A program made the position numbers and the translations under genes. Shown piece by piece: positions 21,454 to 34,341 of a stretch of DNA of 64,000 nt. The notes under the pieces were generated by a model that saw nothing but the letters and a program-made list of their open reading frames with translations, was not told the origin of the DNA and did no database searches. The first letter of the stretch is position 1. Each line of letters starts with the position of its first letter. Source of the DNA: Mycoplasma sp. 1654_15 (GTDB lineage Bacteria; Bacillota_I; Bacilli_A; Mycoplasmatales; Metamycoplasmataceae); assembly GCF_012516495.1 (NCBI RefSeq), contig NZ_CP051214.1, positions 62,001 through 126,000 on the forward strand. The letters run 5' to 3'.

Positions 21454-22701
21454 TTATAAAGTAAAATTTACTATTTTTTTCAATTTACTTAAAGCAAATT
21501 TAATTGATTTTTCTGTAACTTGTTTTCTTGATCCTTTAAAATTCTGTTCTCAAACTTTATCATTAATAGCTATAAAAACTTGACCTACTTTTGTTCCAAC
21601 TTCAGCGGTAGGTCCTGCATTTCCTGTGAAAGAAACACAAAATGTAGTATTAAAAAATTTTTTACCTTTTTTTGCCATTTCTAAAGCTGTTTTTTTGTTT
21701 ACAACCCCGTTTGATGTGTCTATATTTAATTTTTGTTTTATTTCATTTGTGTAAGTTATTAAACCACCTTTAAAATACTTTGAAGCACCAGGAGTTGAGA
21801 CTATTTTTGCGGTAAAACCTCCACCTGTAAATGATTCTACACATGAAATTGTTTGAACTGTGTTTTCAAGTTCTCAATCTTGTTTTGTAAATAAAAATTT
21901 TCTTCTACAAAATTGGCAAATAAGTTCAATTTTTCTTTGTTTTTGAAGGATTTTTTCTATATCTTCCCTACTTAATACTTTAAGTAAATTTTTAGTTTTT
22001 TCTCTTGAACAACCACATTTGTATTTTCAAAATTTAGTGTCTAATACTTCGATATCCAGCTTGGACGAAAAAGATTCTAAACCTAAAATTTCAAAAGGAT
22101 TTTCTTTTAAAAATGTTTCTAATCAAGCAATATCATTTTCACTGTGTTGTGGTAGTAATTGAAAAATTACAGATTGAGCTTGTAAAATATTACCACTTTT
22201 GTCGATTTTTAAATAAAGCTTAGCCACAGAATGAACTTGCTCAGATAAATAAAAATAAAAAGCTAAATCTGAAATAAGATCACCACTTTGTAAATCTACT
22301 TGTCCACCATAATTTTGTTCTTGTTTTGTGCTTACTATTTTTATAAATCCGTTTTTAGTTATAGATTTTTGAAGCAAATCCAGATAATTAATTTTTGAAA
22401 AATCCTTGATTTCTGAAGCAAATTCATTGTATTTAAACATTGCTCTAATAGTTTGATTTGAATTTGAATCAATTATTAAAGAATCAATTGTATCTGTTTT
22501 AATTAAAGTAGTAGTTTTGTCATTTTTAGGATTTAAAACAACTAAAAGTGGACCAAATAAAGCTACAGCGCTAGCTAAAATAATAGAAGGAATTTGTCTA
22601 GTATTTTGCACTTTAATGATATTTTGTGCCACTTCAGTAAAATCTGATAAAAATACTCTAAAGTTATTTTTAATGGCAATTTGTGTATATGATTTATTCA
22701 T
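21454..22701 (-). CDS. Fusion: Hsp33 chaperone (HslO) plus CinA C-terminal (PncC-like) domain
   Basis: One uninterrupted 415-residue frame. Residues 1 to about 275 match Hsp33: a long N-terminal domain and the redox zinc switch with CGC (near 219-221) and CQFC (near 251-254). Without a stop or an internal ATG, the chain runs into a CinA-C domain: SCVESFTGGGFTAKIVSTPG (near 280-299), FKGGLITYTNE, and FTGNAGP. CinA-C/PncC domains deamidate nicotinamide mononucleotide. I read each codon across the junction and found no frameshift. Hsp33 normally ends close to the second Cys pair, so the join is at the natural domain border. The downstream domain could be released by processing or by internal initiation, but no good start is visible. 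Confidence 0.8.
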
Positions 22702-22715
22702 ATAAATTCCTTAAA

Positions 22716-22755
22716 ATATTAAAATAAGAAGTAAAACTACTTCTTATTTTAATAT
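22716..22755. terminator. Perfect 18-bp hairpin between gapA and hslO-cinA
   Basis: ATATTAAAATAAGAAGTA (22716-22733) pairs perfectly with 22738-22755 around an AAAC loop. It lies after gapA on the minus strand. The U-run that follows is weak (TTTAA), so it may end transcription, stabilise a 3' end, or both. Confidence 0.6.
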
Positions 22756-22784
22756 GTATTTTCTATAATTTCTTAAAATAAAAA

Positions 22785-23786
<1,002 letters not shown>

Positions 23787-23886
23787 TTTTTTCCTTTGAT
23801 TTTATAGTATTTAAGTAAAAATTCTTGTTAAAAAGAACTTATTAAATTATACTCTTTTTTAATTTTAAAATAATATATTTCTTATC

Positions 23887-23915
23887 AAAAAACAGTCCAA
23901 TTATAGACTGTTTTA
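23887..23915 (-). terminator. Terminator after dnaK
   Basis: On the minus strand AAACAGTC pairs with GACTGTTT and is followed by T-rich sequence. Confidence 0.8.
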
Positions 23916-23920
23916 AAAAA

Positions 23921-25732
<1,812 letters not shown>

Positions 25733-25780
25733 CTATCTATTTTATAACTTTGTATTGATTTAAATTCTTATGACAGCAAT

Positions 25781-25808
25781 AGTATAACACAAAAAATGGC
25801 ACTCACAA
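25781..25808 (-). promoter_or_regulatory. dnaK promoter
   Basis: On the minus strand -35 TTGTGA (25803-25808) and -10 TATACT (25781-25786) are separated by 16 bases. The -35 lies within the CIRCE-like inverted repeat. Confidence 0.6.
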
Positions 25809-25822
25809 GTAAAAAGTGCCAT
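25796..25822. promoter_or_regulatory. CIRCE-like operator (HrcA site), doubling as hairpin
   Basis: Inverted repeat ATGGCACTC-N9-AAGTGCCAT, the exact 9-9-9 layout of CIRCE (TTAGCACTC-N9-GAGTGCTAA), with the GCACT/AGTGC core kept. It overlaps the dnaK -35. HrcA repression of heat-shock genes through CIRCE is well established in other bacteria. Flanking A- and T-runs mean it could also act as terminator for the upstream rpiR-type gene. Confidence 0.7.
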
Positions 25823-25869
25823 TTTTTTAATTATTAAACTTTTTGTTCTATTTTTCCTAATTTTTTCCT

Positions 25870-26643
25870 TTATTCGGAAAGTAAATTAAGTATCTGCATA
25901 AATAAATAATTAAAACCAATTCGTGAATTAGTGTGATTTAAAAATAAGTCTTCATTATTTTTAGTAAGTAAAACAACATCTGATTTTTTAGCCATCATAG
26001 AATCTTTATTTGCTGTAAATAAAATAGTTTTAATGTTGCCTTTTTGTTTAATTTCAGTAAAAATTTTTTCAATATTTGGTGTTAATGAAGAAAAAGAAAA
26101 GAAAATACATAATGAATTTTCATTAGCTTTTTCTACTCATTTTTTCTGAACATCTAAATCAAAAGAATAATCGACAAAATAATTTAGTTTTGATAGATAA
26201 TTTGCATAGACATTAATAACAGCTAAATTTGCCCCACGACCGAAAAGTAAAATATATTTGTATCGTTTTAATAGCTCCACAGCTTTTAAAATAGATTCTT
26301 GATTTACTTCAAAAATATAGTCAAGATTTGACTTTATTAAGTTGTGATATTTTAGATATCTTAAATTTTTTTCCAAAGGTTTTTTACAAGTATCAGAAGA
26401 GACACCATAAAATTTAAGTTGCTGTTTTAATTCAGGTAAAAAGTCTTTTACTCCTTTGTATCCCAAATATTTTATAAATTTAGAAACAGAACCATTCGAA
26501 ACGTCTGAATTTTTTGAAATTTGTCCAATTTTCATAGTGTCTATATTATTTAAATTAGATAACAAATAAGATGCAATGTGAGAAAAAACCAAGTTATCTG
26601 TGCTGTTTTTTACATCTTCTAATTTTTTAAGAATATTTTCCAT
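25870..26643 (-). CDS. RpiR/MurR-family transcriptional regulator
   Basis: A 257-residue two-domain protein. The N-terminal helix-turn-helix region (about residues 1-80) contains KIGQISKNSDVSNGSVSKFIKYLGYKGVKDF, the hallmark RpiR pattern (x-ia-xxxxvSxxtvxRf-LGyxGf). The C-terminal SIS domain (about 110-250, ILLFGRGANLAVINVYANYL) usually binds sugar phosphates. It lies 60 bases downstream of the six-gene membrane operon on the same strand, and 47 bases upstream of the dnaK operator region. Its target cannot be told from sequence. Confidence 0.87.
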
Positions 26644-26703
26644 ATAACCTCTATTGATAACTAAATTTTAGCCCTTTTTTAGTGATAGTGAAACAATATA
26701 ATA

Positions 26704-27708
26704 TTAATTATATGTAGAATTTAAATCAAGAGGTCTTCAAATATTATTTTTTTGTTTAATACAAACGTATAAACTGTTCTTAAAGTCTTCATTTTCTTCA
26801 AAATTTTCTATTTCTTCAAAATTTGATAAAGCAATAGTAAATATTCTGTAATAGATAATTAAATACTTTCTAAAGTGTGTAAAATTTAGTATTCAAAAGC
26901 ATACTAAAAAAAGTAAAAACAGTATTAAAATAATTGAAAATGATTGTGATTCTAAGTAGAATTCTAATATAGAACCATCGCTAGCTTCTACAAAATCAAA
27001 AATAAAAAATTGTAGAACTGTTTCTAGTATAACGAATGTTCCAAATATTCAAGTTCCAAGTAACAAAACAGAAGAAGTAATTGTCATTACAAATAAATTT
27101 TTATATATTTTTTTAATTTCTTCAAAATAATTTATTTTATAGTCTTTTAATCTAAAATCATTAATAAATAAGTTAATTTCTTTTAAAGAATGTGTTTCAT
27201 TGCTCACAAAATCAGTTAATTTATTTTTTTTAAATATACTCAATAATATCGACCCATTATAGAAATAATCAAATTTAGAAATTTTAATTCCTTTATTTTC
27301 TTCAAATTCTTCAAATTCTTTTCATAAATTATTTTTTACCAAAAATTCTTGTTGAACAAATTTATTTTCAAAATGTAAGGATAAACCTTCTAAAAAAAGA
27401 TTATTTTGTTTAAATATTTTTTTGCTTTTTCACCCAAATAAAATAACAAAAATAAAAGAAAAAAAAGAAACAACAAAAAATATAATAGACAAAATATTTA
27501 TAAATCTAACGGGAAAACCAATTTCAGTTAATATTGATTCATTTCTATTTACATAAGGTTTTAAACGGAATTCAAAAACAAGAGCCAATGCTAAAAAATA
27601 AGAAAAAAAAGAGAAAAAAATTATAAAAAGTAAGTAAATAAACTTGTTTCTTTTTATTTTTCAATTAAAAAAAAGAATGTATTTAAAAATTTTTTCATTT
27701 TTCATCAT
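26704..27708 (-). CDS. Unknown four-helix membrane protein, family B copy 1
   Basis: A 334-residue membrane protein not assigned to a known family. The start is one of two neighbouring ATGs (27708 or 27705), two bases after the preceding gene's stop. Hydrophobic helices lie at about residues 22-45, 68-92, 205-235 and 258-280; the loop between helices 2 and 3 is long, charged and Glu-rich (EFEEFEENKG). It is a paralogue of the protein at 30886-31872: both share a KxxxKQNxxLxGLSL motif after helix 2 and an E-E/N-N-E(D/Q)xKxxLxVCI block near the C-terminus. Codon use and AT content look like the neighbours. Confidence 0.85.
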
Positions 27709-27710
27709 AT

Positions 27711-29075
27711 TTAACTATAACGTTTAATTTGATAAGTTATTGCAATAGTAGACACAACTGATATTCCACTTACTAGATTGTCCATAATATTAATAATTAC
27801 TCCTAAAGGATTTGCAAAAGAAGTAGTTAATAATATTGATCTTTTAAGACCTATAGAAATTCCCATTTTTTCTAAGACTTTAGAAGCACCAAAAAAAGTT
27901 TTTTTAAATACTGATTTCATTATAATTTCTTTTATCGCTTTTTCTTCGACGAATTTTCCTAAAATTTTTGACATAACTTTGTTATATAACTTATCAACTA
28001 TGAATTTAGCTAACTTTCTTATAGCAGAAGTTTTAGTTGCGAAATTTAATACATTATAAACGAAAGAAAAATCCAGTACTTTTGCTAACAATTCCTTTTT
28101 TAATTCACCTTTAAATTCATTATATGTCATTCCAGAAAATTTACGGATTTTTTGATATTCAGATGAATTTTTGAATTCTTTAATTTTATCTAAGTCAGCT
28201 TTCATTGCTCTTTCCGTTTCAAAGGATTCGTGAACAAAATATGTCATTATAGAAGACTGCAATGCTGCTCCTGCTGCAAGAGGCGCAGTTGCACCAAAAG
28301 TTCAAAAACTAGAAATAGAATAAGTAAAAACGAGAGCTCAAGAAACACCAGCTATAACTGCAGAAGTTATATTTAAACCATGATTTATATCATATAAAGT
28401 CTGGTATTTTTCTACAAAATAATTAAATTTTTTCAAAGTATCTTGTGTCTCATTTTTTAATTTTAAAAATTTGTCTTTTACTTCAGGATCGTTTAAAGCT
28501 TCTTCAATCAATTTTTCTTTATCTTTATTTGTTACATTTTTGTTAGAAGTAATCTTTTCATTTAAATTAGAATCATTTTGATTATATAATTCAGCTAAAT
28601 TTTCATTATCTTGATCTTCAAAATTATCATATGTTGATGTTTGTTGATCCTCATCATCAAGATTTAGTTTTAAATATTGTGCATATTGATTTTTAATTTC
28701 TGTTAAGTCAATTTGTTTATTTTTAATTAAATTTAAATTTTTGTAAAATTCTTCTTTAAATTTATTTTTTTCATAATTATTGCTGAAATTTTTTATATAA
28801 CTATTTAATAATATTTCTGTTTCTTTGAATTGAGAAAAATCTACAAATTGAATCACATCTTGTACTTGTTCAAAATATTCATCAACTTTAGCATCTCAAA
28901 TTAGATTTTCTGATTTACTTATAGGAATATAATCTGAAATAGTTCCATCTATTAATGGTTGAACTTGGAGAGTTTGAGGTACTTTATCTATATTAATATT
29001 CGCATATTGATATATAGGAGATACAATGCTTGGAATTTGTGATAAATTACCTAAATCGAATAATATTTTTTTCAT
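27711..29075 (-). CDS. Unknown protein with two hydrophobic hairpins, family A copy 1
   Basis: A 454-residue protein, function unknown. It begins with KILFDLGNLSQIPSIVSP, nearly identical to the start of its paralogue at 31881-33359, and has no typical signal peptide. The first 200 residues are hydrophilic with an acidic Asn/Asp/Glu-rich stretch (about 135-170). A hydrophobic hairpin follows (about 228-275, with WALVFTYSISSFWTFGA), then a Lys-rich helical segment and a second hydrophobic block (about 395-450, TTSFANPLGVIINIMDNLVSG). The FANP and DN-x-x-S residues are shared with the paralogue. The layout recalls membrane-inserting helical proteins, but this is only an impression. Confidence 0.85.
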
Positions 29076-29085
29076 ATTTACCTTC

Positions 29086-29967
29086 TTAGTTATTTATTAT
29101 TTTTGCTATTTCATCAATTAGCTTTAATTTTGTTTCTAGATGAATTTTGATACTTTCTTTTATAGTGAAATAAGAAGATTCTTTTACTATAATATTAAAA
29201 ATGCTTAGACCTGAATAAGGACTTCAAAAATACATCTTACCATCTTTTTCTTTATAAAATTTAAAACCTTTATCTTCTAATATATTTTTTTTATTTTCAT
29301 TCATTGATTCAGAATTTACAATTAAAAAGTTTTCATTTTCATAAACACGAAAATTAGATGAAATTTTTGAATATTTTAAATAAAAAACAAAATTATTTAC
29401 AGTTGTTATTTTAAAATGTGAAGACATATTAGCAAGTCGAAAAACAAAAACTTCAAAAAAATCTTTATCGTCTTTTTTTAAAGATTCTCACACTTTTGTG
29501 TTCATTTTTTTTATAAATAACTCATGATTAGAAAAATCAGTTTCAAATGTTTTTATATAATTAAAATTCCATTCAGTTTCGTTAACCATCTTGTTCATAG
29601 ATCAGTTATTAAAATCTAAATCATATTTTTTATTTGGAATCGATTTATACAAAATATTCCAAATGAAACAAAAAACAATTGAAATAATAGCCATACTTAG
29701 AGCAGTAAGTAAAAGCCGAGAAATTGCGTAATCCGTTATTGGATCAGAGCTGCGATTAGCTTTATAGAGAATTAAAGATATTATTAAAAATGGAAAAAGA
29801 ACTAATGCGCTAAAAAAAGATGAATAATAAAAGAAATTAAAAACATAATTCAGAACTTTATTTTCAAATCTAAAATGGACAAGTCTTTTTCTTCATTTAT
29901 TCAATTTGTATTTAAATAAAATTTCATCTAAAAAATCTTCTGGTATTTTGTTTTTTTTATTTTTCAT
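29086..29967 (-). CDS. Unknown membrane protein with soluble tail, family C copy 1
   Basis: A 293-residue protein with a basic head, two hydrophobic helices (about residues 38-65 and 75-105) and a soluble C-terminal domain of some 185 residues. It is a paralogue of the gene just upstream (29995-30882): both have a short basic head, two helices, and an aligned block MSSHFKITTVNNFVFYLK versus MESCFKLTTNNDFIFYLK, followed by ILEDKGFKFYKE versus ILEENNFILFEE. No enzyme motif is seen. It lies ten bases before the family A gene in a tight operon. Confidence 0.83.
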
Positions 29968-29994
29968 TTCTTAAATTATATATTAATTAAATTT

Positions 29995-30882
29995 CTAGCT
30001 TTCTATAATGTCTACAAATTTTTTGATATATTTTACTTTATTTTCTATACTCAAAATTAAAAATTTTAAAACATTTTTGTAAGTTAATCTTTCTATATTA
30101 AATTCAAAAACATTTAATGAACCAAATGGAGTTTCAAAACTAATATTTTCTTCATTTTCTTCAAACAGTATAAAATTATTTTCTTCTAAAATCCTTCTTT
30201 TTTCTTCATTTATTTTTAATTTATTAAATTCTACAGTTGCTATCATTTTATAAGATTTGTTAAGCTGAGGCGTTTGTGTATTTTTTAAATAAAAAATAAA
30301 ATCATTATTAGTTGTTAATTTAAAACAACTTTCCATATATGTATAATTAAAAGAATAAACTTCAGAAAACATTTTTTTTAAATTAAAATCAATATTATGT
30401 AATGGATTTAGTTCTGCTCTTTTTTTTAATAATTGTAGTCTTTCAATTTCTTCTGTTTCAATACTTTTTATAAAAGAAAAATTATTTACTAAAATATCGT
30501 TAATTTGCTTCATAGATTTTTCATTAAAATCTAATAAAATCTTCTTTTTGTTTATTTTTACAATAATTGAAACTAAAATTAAAAAAATTATTAATATAAA
30601 AATCAAAGAATAAAAAGATATAACCATCATTTTATTAGAATAATTGTCTAAAAAATTAGTTTTGTTATTTTCTTTTGTATTAATTAATAAATGCACGATA
30701 ATAGTAATAATTAAATAAAAGCATGTAGTTAGAATTAAAACAAAAATAAAAACTAAAAAGAAAAAAAGTTTATTTAATTTTTGAGACTCAAATTTTATTA
30801 ACCTTCATCTAACTAGTGCAGATTTTAATTTATATAAATCTAAAATATCCTCTATAATATCAATTTGATCTTTTGAAAACAT
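29995..30882 (-). CDS. Unknown membrane protein with soluble tail, family C copy 2
   Basis: A 295-residue membrane protein. Two long helices lie at about residues 33-62 and 72-98; the remainder is a charged soluble domain that contains MESCFKLTTNNDFIFYLK. It starts three bases after the stop of the family B protein upstream and ends 27 bases before copy 1 of the same family, so the two C genes are tandem. No function can be assigned. Confidence 0.83.
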
Positions 30883-30885
30883 AAT

Positions 30886-31872
30886 CTACGAGTACTTATT
30901 TTTCTTAAGAAAAATTAAACCCCTTTCTCTATTAATACAAACAAATAAAGTTTTTTTTAGTTGTTCATTGTTTTCTAATTCATTAATATCAACTTTAAAT
31001 TTAAGATATGAAACAATAAGAGAAGAATACAAGTAAAATTCAATTAAGTCTGTACAAGCAACTTGTCATTGAATAACTCCGAAAATTAAAAATGAAAACA
31101 CAAGCAAACAGATAAAAACAGTTTCAAAATTGCGAAAAACATACAATTGTTCCAATTTAGAAATCTTTTCTAAATAAGAAATACAAACTGAAGCCACAAT
31201 TACTGAAGTAATACTGTTTATTAAAATAGCAAAACTAATTACACTTATTCAAGAACAAATTAAAATATATTTGTGTTTTCTTTTAAGGTTAATATATAAA
31301 ACTTCTGAAAAATTTACTTTTTTAACAATGTTTAAATTAAAAGTTTCAGATAACTCTTTACTGCACATAGTTTCGAATAAAAAATCTTTATATTTTATTT
31401 TTCTTTTAGTAATTAAAAATCACAAACTCGACCAAATAAGTTCGAATCAAGAAATATTTAAATTCTCTTTAATTTTATAATCTTGAAATTCGTTAAAAAG
31501 TTGATGAATAATTAAAAAATCCTTCTTTTTTCAAGAAACTTCGCATTGCAATGATAAGCCCTGCAGTAAAACTTGGTTTTGCTTTAAAACATTTTTATTT
31601 CTAATGCAAATAATAATTATAAAAAATAAAATTAAAAATGCTATAACTAAAAAACTAATACTTACTTTGTTGATTTTTGAAATAATATTATCTATATTTG
31701 TTAAATTAAGATCATTTTTCAAATAAAAAATTTTTAGTAAAAATTGAAGAAAAAATATTTGACTAACAAATAAAATAAAACAAATAAACAAAAAAGAAAG
31801 TAGTAAAAAACAAACTTTATTTTTCTTAAGTTTATAGTTTAAAAAATTAACATATTTTATAGAGTCTATCAT
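30886..31872 (-). CDS. Unknown four-helix membrane protein, family B copy 2
   Basis: A 328-residue membrane protein, paralogous to the gene at 26704-27708. Helices lie at about residues 20-45, 70-92, 200-225 and 248-270. The KNVLKQNQVLLQGLSL motif follows helix 2 and NNEQLKKTLFVCI is near the C-terminus. It has several TGA(Trp) codons, and ends with TAG. It starts eight bases after the end of family A copy 2. Function unknown. Confidence 0.85.
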
Positions 31873-31880
31873 AATAAAAT

Positions 31881-33359
31881 TTAAAAATTCTTTTTAGTTT
31901 TTAAAGCAAAAGATAAATTGACCATTGTAGTAGTTATTGAAATAGCGTTATCTATTAGTGATACAAAACTAACTATAGGATTTGCAAAAATTGTAGTAAT
32001 CATAACAATTCTTTTCGCTTTTATAAAAGAAAGGTATTCATCAAAAATCCCACTAGCAGCTTTTCAATATTGCTTAAAAAATATTTTTTTTATATCAATT
32101 TTTAAAATTTCATTTTCATAACTTCTTACTTGTTGATAATATTTAATTTTAGAAAATATTGAATCTTTTAACTTATTTAAAACTGTTTTTGAAGCAAATT
32201 TATAAGAAGATTTATTAGTTGCGAATTTTGCAAAATTAAATCAGAACGATACATCATAAGTATTGTTCAAAAGTTTCTTTTTCATTTCTTTTACAAATTC
32301 AGAATAACTTTTTTTTGCAAAATTATTTAAAAAATAAAAAGTATCAGAGTGTCAAAAATTTTCAATATCTTTTAAGTCTTTTTGAATTTCTTTTTCTGTA
32401 TTAAAAGCAAATGCTGTAAAAGCTCCGGTCACAGAACCCTGAAGTATTAAAGCAGTTAGTATCGGTACACCAACGGCAGGAGCAAAAAAAGACACAAATC
32501 CATATCAAGCCGCTAAACCCGCATAAGTAGCAGAAAGTGCTAAAGACATTCTGTTAATGTTATAATTGATATCATAAAACTCTTTATAATGTTTATAAAA
32601 GTTTTTTAATTTTTCATTATTTTCAACAATATCTTTTTGAATATTTTGAAATTCGCTTTTTGTTTGAATATCATTAAAGATTAAATCCAGAATATCTTGT
32701 TTTTCTTTATTAGAAAGAGTATTTTTGAATTTATTACTTTTAGAACTTATGTTCATTCATGGGTTATCAATAATTTGATTTGTTCTATTGTTCAATACCT
32801 CTTGATTTTGAATTTCTTTTTCTTTTGTATTTTTTCATCCAGCACCATCATCTGTTGGATTTATATCAATAAAGGAATTCTCATCAAATGAATTATTATT
32901 TATAAACAAATCTTGTGTTGTAGGATTTATGCCTTTTAATAATAACTGTAAATCTGTTTCAGATAATTGTCTTGTCTTAATTATGTCTAAAGTTTCATAG
33001 TAAACTTCTTTAAAAAACTCTTGGTCTTTTTTGTTTCCAATTTTTTCTAAATTTTGTTCTAAAACTTCAAAAACTTTGGAATTATCAGAAAAATTTATAT
33101 TTTTAACGACTTTTTTTGTGTAATTTATTTCTTGAGATAATTCTTGAAAATCAATTTCTTGTAAAAACTTTAATTCTACATTTTGATTGTTTATTTCTGT
33201 AGTACTAATTTGTCTATGTAAATCCATTTCACTTTCAATTTTTGAAACTTGAAATTCACTAATATTATTATCAGATATTAATTGAACGCTTTGAGCAACA
33301 GGGCTCAATACACTTGGGATTTGACTAACATTTCCAATGTCAAAAATTATTTTCTTCAT
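31881..33359 (-). CDS. Unknown protein with two hydrophobic hairpins, family A copy 2 (operon head)
   Basis: A 492-residue protein starting KIIFDIGNVSQIPSVLSP, the shared head of family A. The first 260 residues are hydrophilic, rich in Gln, Asn and Glu. A hydrophobic hairpin lies at about 285-325 (WYGFVSFFAPAVGVPILTAL) and a second near 445-480 (TTIFANPIVSFVSLIDNAIS). The ATG is preceded by a very good Shine-Dalgarno (AAAGGAGG) and a TATAAT box about 22 bases upstream, so this is the first gene of the six-gene transcript. No known family recognised. Confidence 0.85.
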
Positions 33360-33381
33360 CTTCTTCCTCCTTTTTTTATTA

Positions 33382-33387
33382 ATTATA
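33382..33387 (-). promoter_or_regulatory. -10 box of the six-gene membrane operon
   Basis: Minus-strand TATAAT 22 bases before the ATG at 33359, with the Shine-Dalgarno GGAGG at 33366-33370 in between. Confidence 0.55.
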
Positions 33388-33525
33388 ATTGAATTTCTAT
33401 TTATGTTTTATTTTTTTATTTTTAGTTTCATTTTTTAAACCTTATATTTTTTATTTTTAAAATTTTTTTCAAAATTATTATTTTTGTTTAAAATTTTATT
33501 TACTCTATGAGTTAAAGGAGAAGCT

Positions 33526-34095
33526 ATGTATAAAAAATTTTCAGATGGAACAATAGAAGTTATTACAGGTCCAATGTTTTCAGGTAAAAGTGATGAGTTA
33601 ATAAAAAGAATTAGAACATTATCTTTTGCGAATGTCAAAACTTTAGCTGTAAAACCTAGAATTGATTCTAGATTTTCTACAAACGAAATAGTTTCTCGGG
33701 CAGGAACAAAAATTCCTACATATGTTGTTGAAACAGTGGCAGATATAAAACAATTATTCGAAAAATCAAAATATAAAGCTATTGCAATAGACGAAGCTCA
33801 ATTTTTTGACAAAGACTTAGTGCCTTATGTTGAAGAATTAGCAAATCAAGGAATTAGAGTAATAATTAGTGGATTAGATCAAGATTATTTAAGACGTCCT
33901 TTTGGAGTTATGCCAAGTTTATTAGCGATGGCAGAACATATTACAAAATTACAAGCTATTTGTGTAGTTTGTAAAAATGCAGCTTCTACAACTTATAGAA
34001 CAATTAAATCTAATAAATTAAAAGTAATAGGTGATTTAGATGAATATGAAGCAAGATGTAGAATTTGTCATAACAAAGGTTTAAATAATTTATAA
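33526..34095 (+). CDS. tdk: Thymidine kinase
   Basis: A 189-residue enzyme of normal length for bacterial type-II thymidine kinase. Walker A is GPMFSGKSDEL (near residues 15-25), Walker B is AIAIDEAQFF, the lasso Zn site is formed by CVVCKN and CRICHN (four Cys), and the substrate loop is ISGLDQDYLRRPFG. It phosphorylates thymidine for dTTP salvage. It is divergent from the six-gene membrane operon and lies before tRNA-Gly. AAAGGAGA precedes the ATG. Confidence 0.97.
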   Translation: MYKKFSDGTIEVITGPMFSGKSDELIKRIRTLSFANVKTLAVKPRIDSRFSTNEIVSRAGTKIPTYVVETVADIKQLFEKSKYKAIAIDEAQFFDKDLVPYVEELANQGIRVIISGLDQDYLRRPFGVMPSLLAMAEHITKLQAICVVCKNAASTTYRTIKSNKLKVIGDLDEYEARCRICHNKGLNNL

Positions 34096-34122
34096 AAAAA
34101 CTTGTAAATTATTTTTTTCTGT

Positions 34123-34128
34123 TATAAT
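34123..34128 (+). promoter_or_regulatory. -10 box of tRNA-Gly
   Basis: TATAAT eleven bases before the tRNA 5' end; TTGTAA at 34102-34107 is a possible -35 with a short spacer of 15. Confidence 0.55.
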
Positions 34129-34138
34129 ATATATACCT

Positions 34139-34212
34139 GCAAGTGTAGTTTAATGGCAGAACTTCAGCCTTCCAAGCTGATTGTGAGGGTTCGATTCCCT
34201 TCACTTGCTCCA
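34139..34212 (+). tRNA. tRNA-Gly (anticodon UCC)
   Basis: Cloverleaf of 74 bases: acceptor GCAAGTG with CACTTGC, anticodon stem TCAGC/GCTGA with loop CTTCCAA (anticodon TCC at 34171-34173), T-arm with GGTTCGATTCC, and encoded CCA at 34210-34212. Confidence 0.95.
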
Positions 34213-34227
34213 TATCAAATATGACCG

Positions 34228-34251
34228 ATGAGCTTTATGCTCATTTTTTTA
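34228..34251 (+). terminator. Terminator after tRNA-Gly
   Basis: ATGAGC pairs with GCTCAT around TTTAT, followed by T-run. Confidence 0.85.
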
Positions 34252-34265
34252 TTCCCTTTTCCTTG

Positions 34266-34283
34266 TTTTTTTTTTTTTTTTTT
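34266..34283. repeat. Homopolymer of 18 T
   Basis: An unbroken run of 18 T (A on the minus strand) between the tRNA terminator and a small gene starting at 34342. Runs this long are unstable in length in mycoplasmas and in some genera control surface-gene promoters. Confidence 0.9.
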
Positions 34284-34341
34284 GATTTAATTTTATTAGT
34301 ATTTGCCATTTTTAAAATAAAAAATAAAGAAAGGACTAATT

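Noticed and set aside
27241-27243. TTG start giving a 64-residue protein inside family B copy 1
   Set aside because: The frame continues upstream through TGA(Trp) to ATGs at 27705-27708, giving a full membrane protein matching its paralogue.
33435-33638. Minus-strand 67-residue frame at the start of tdk
   Set aside because: Antisense to the conserved Walker A region of thymidine kinase; AT-rich tail without coding character.
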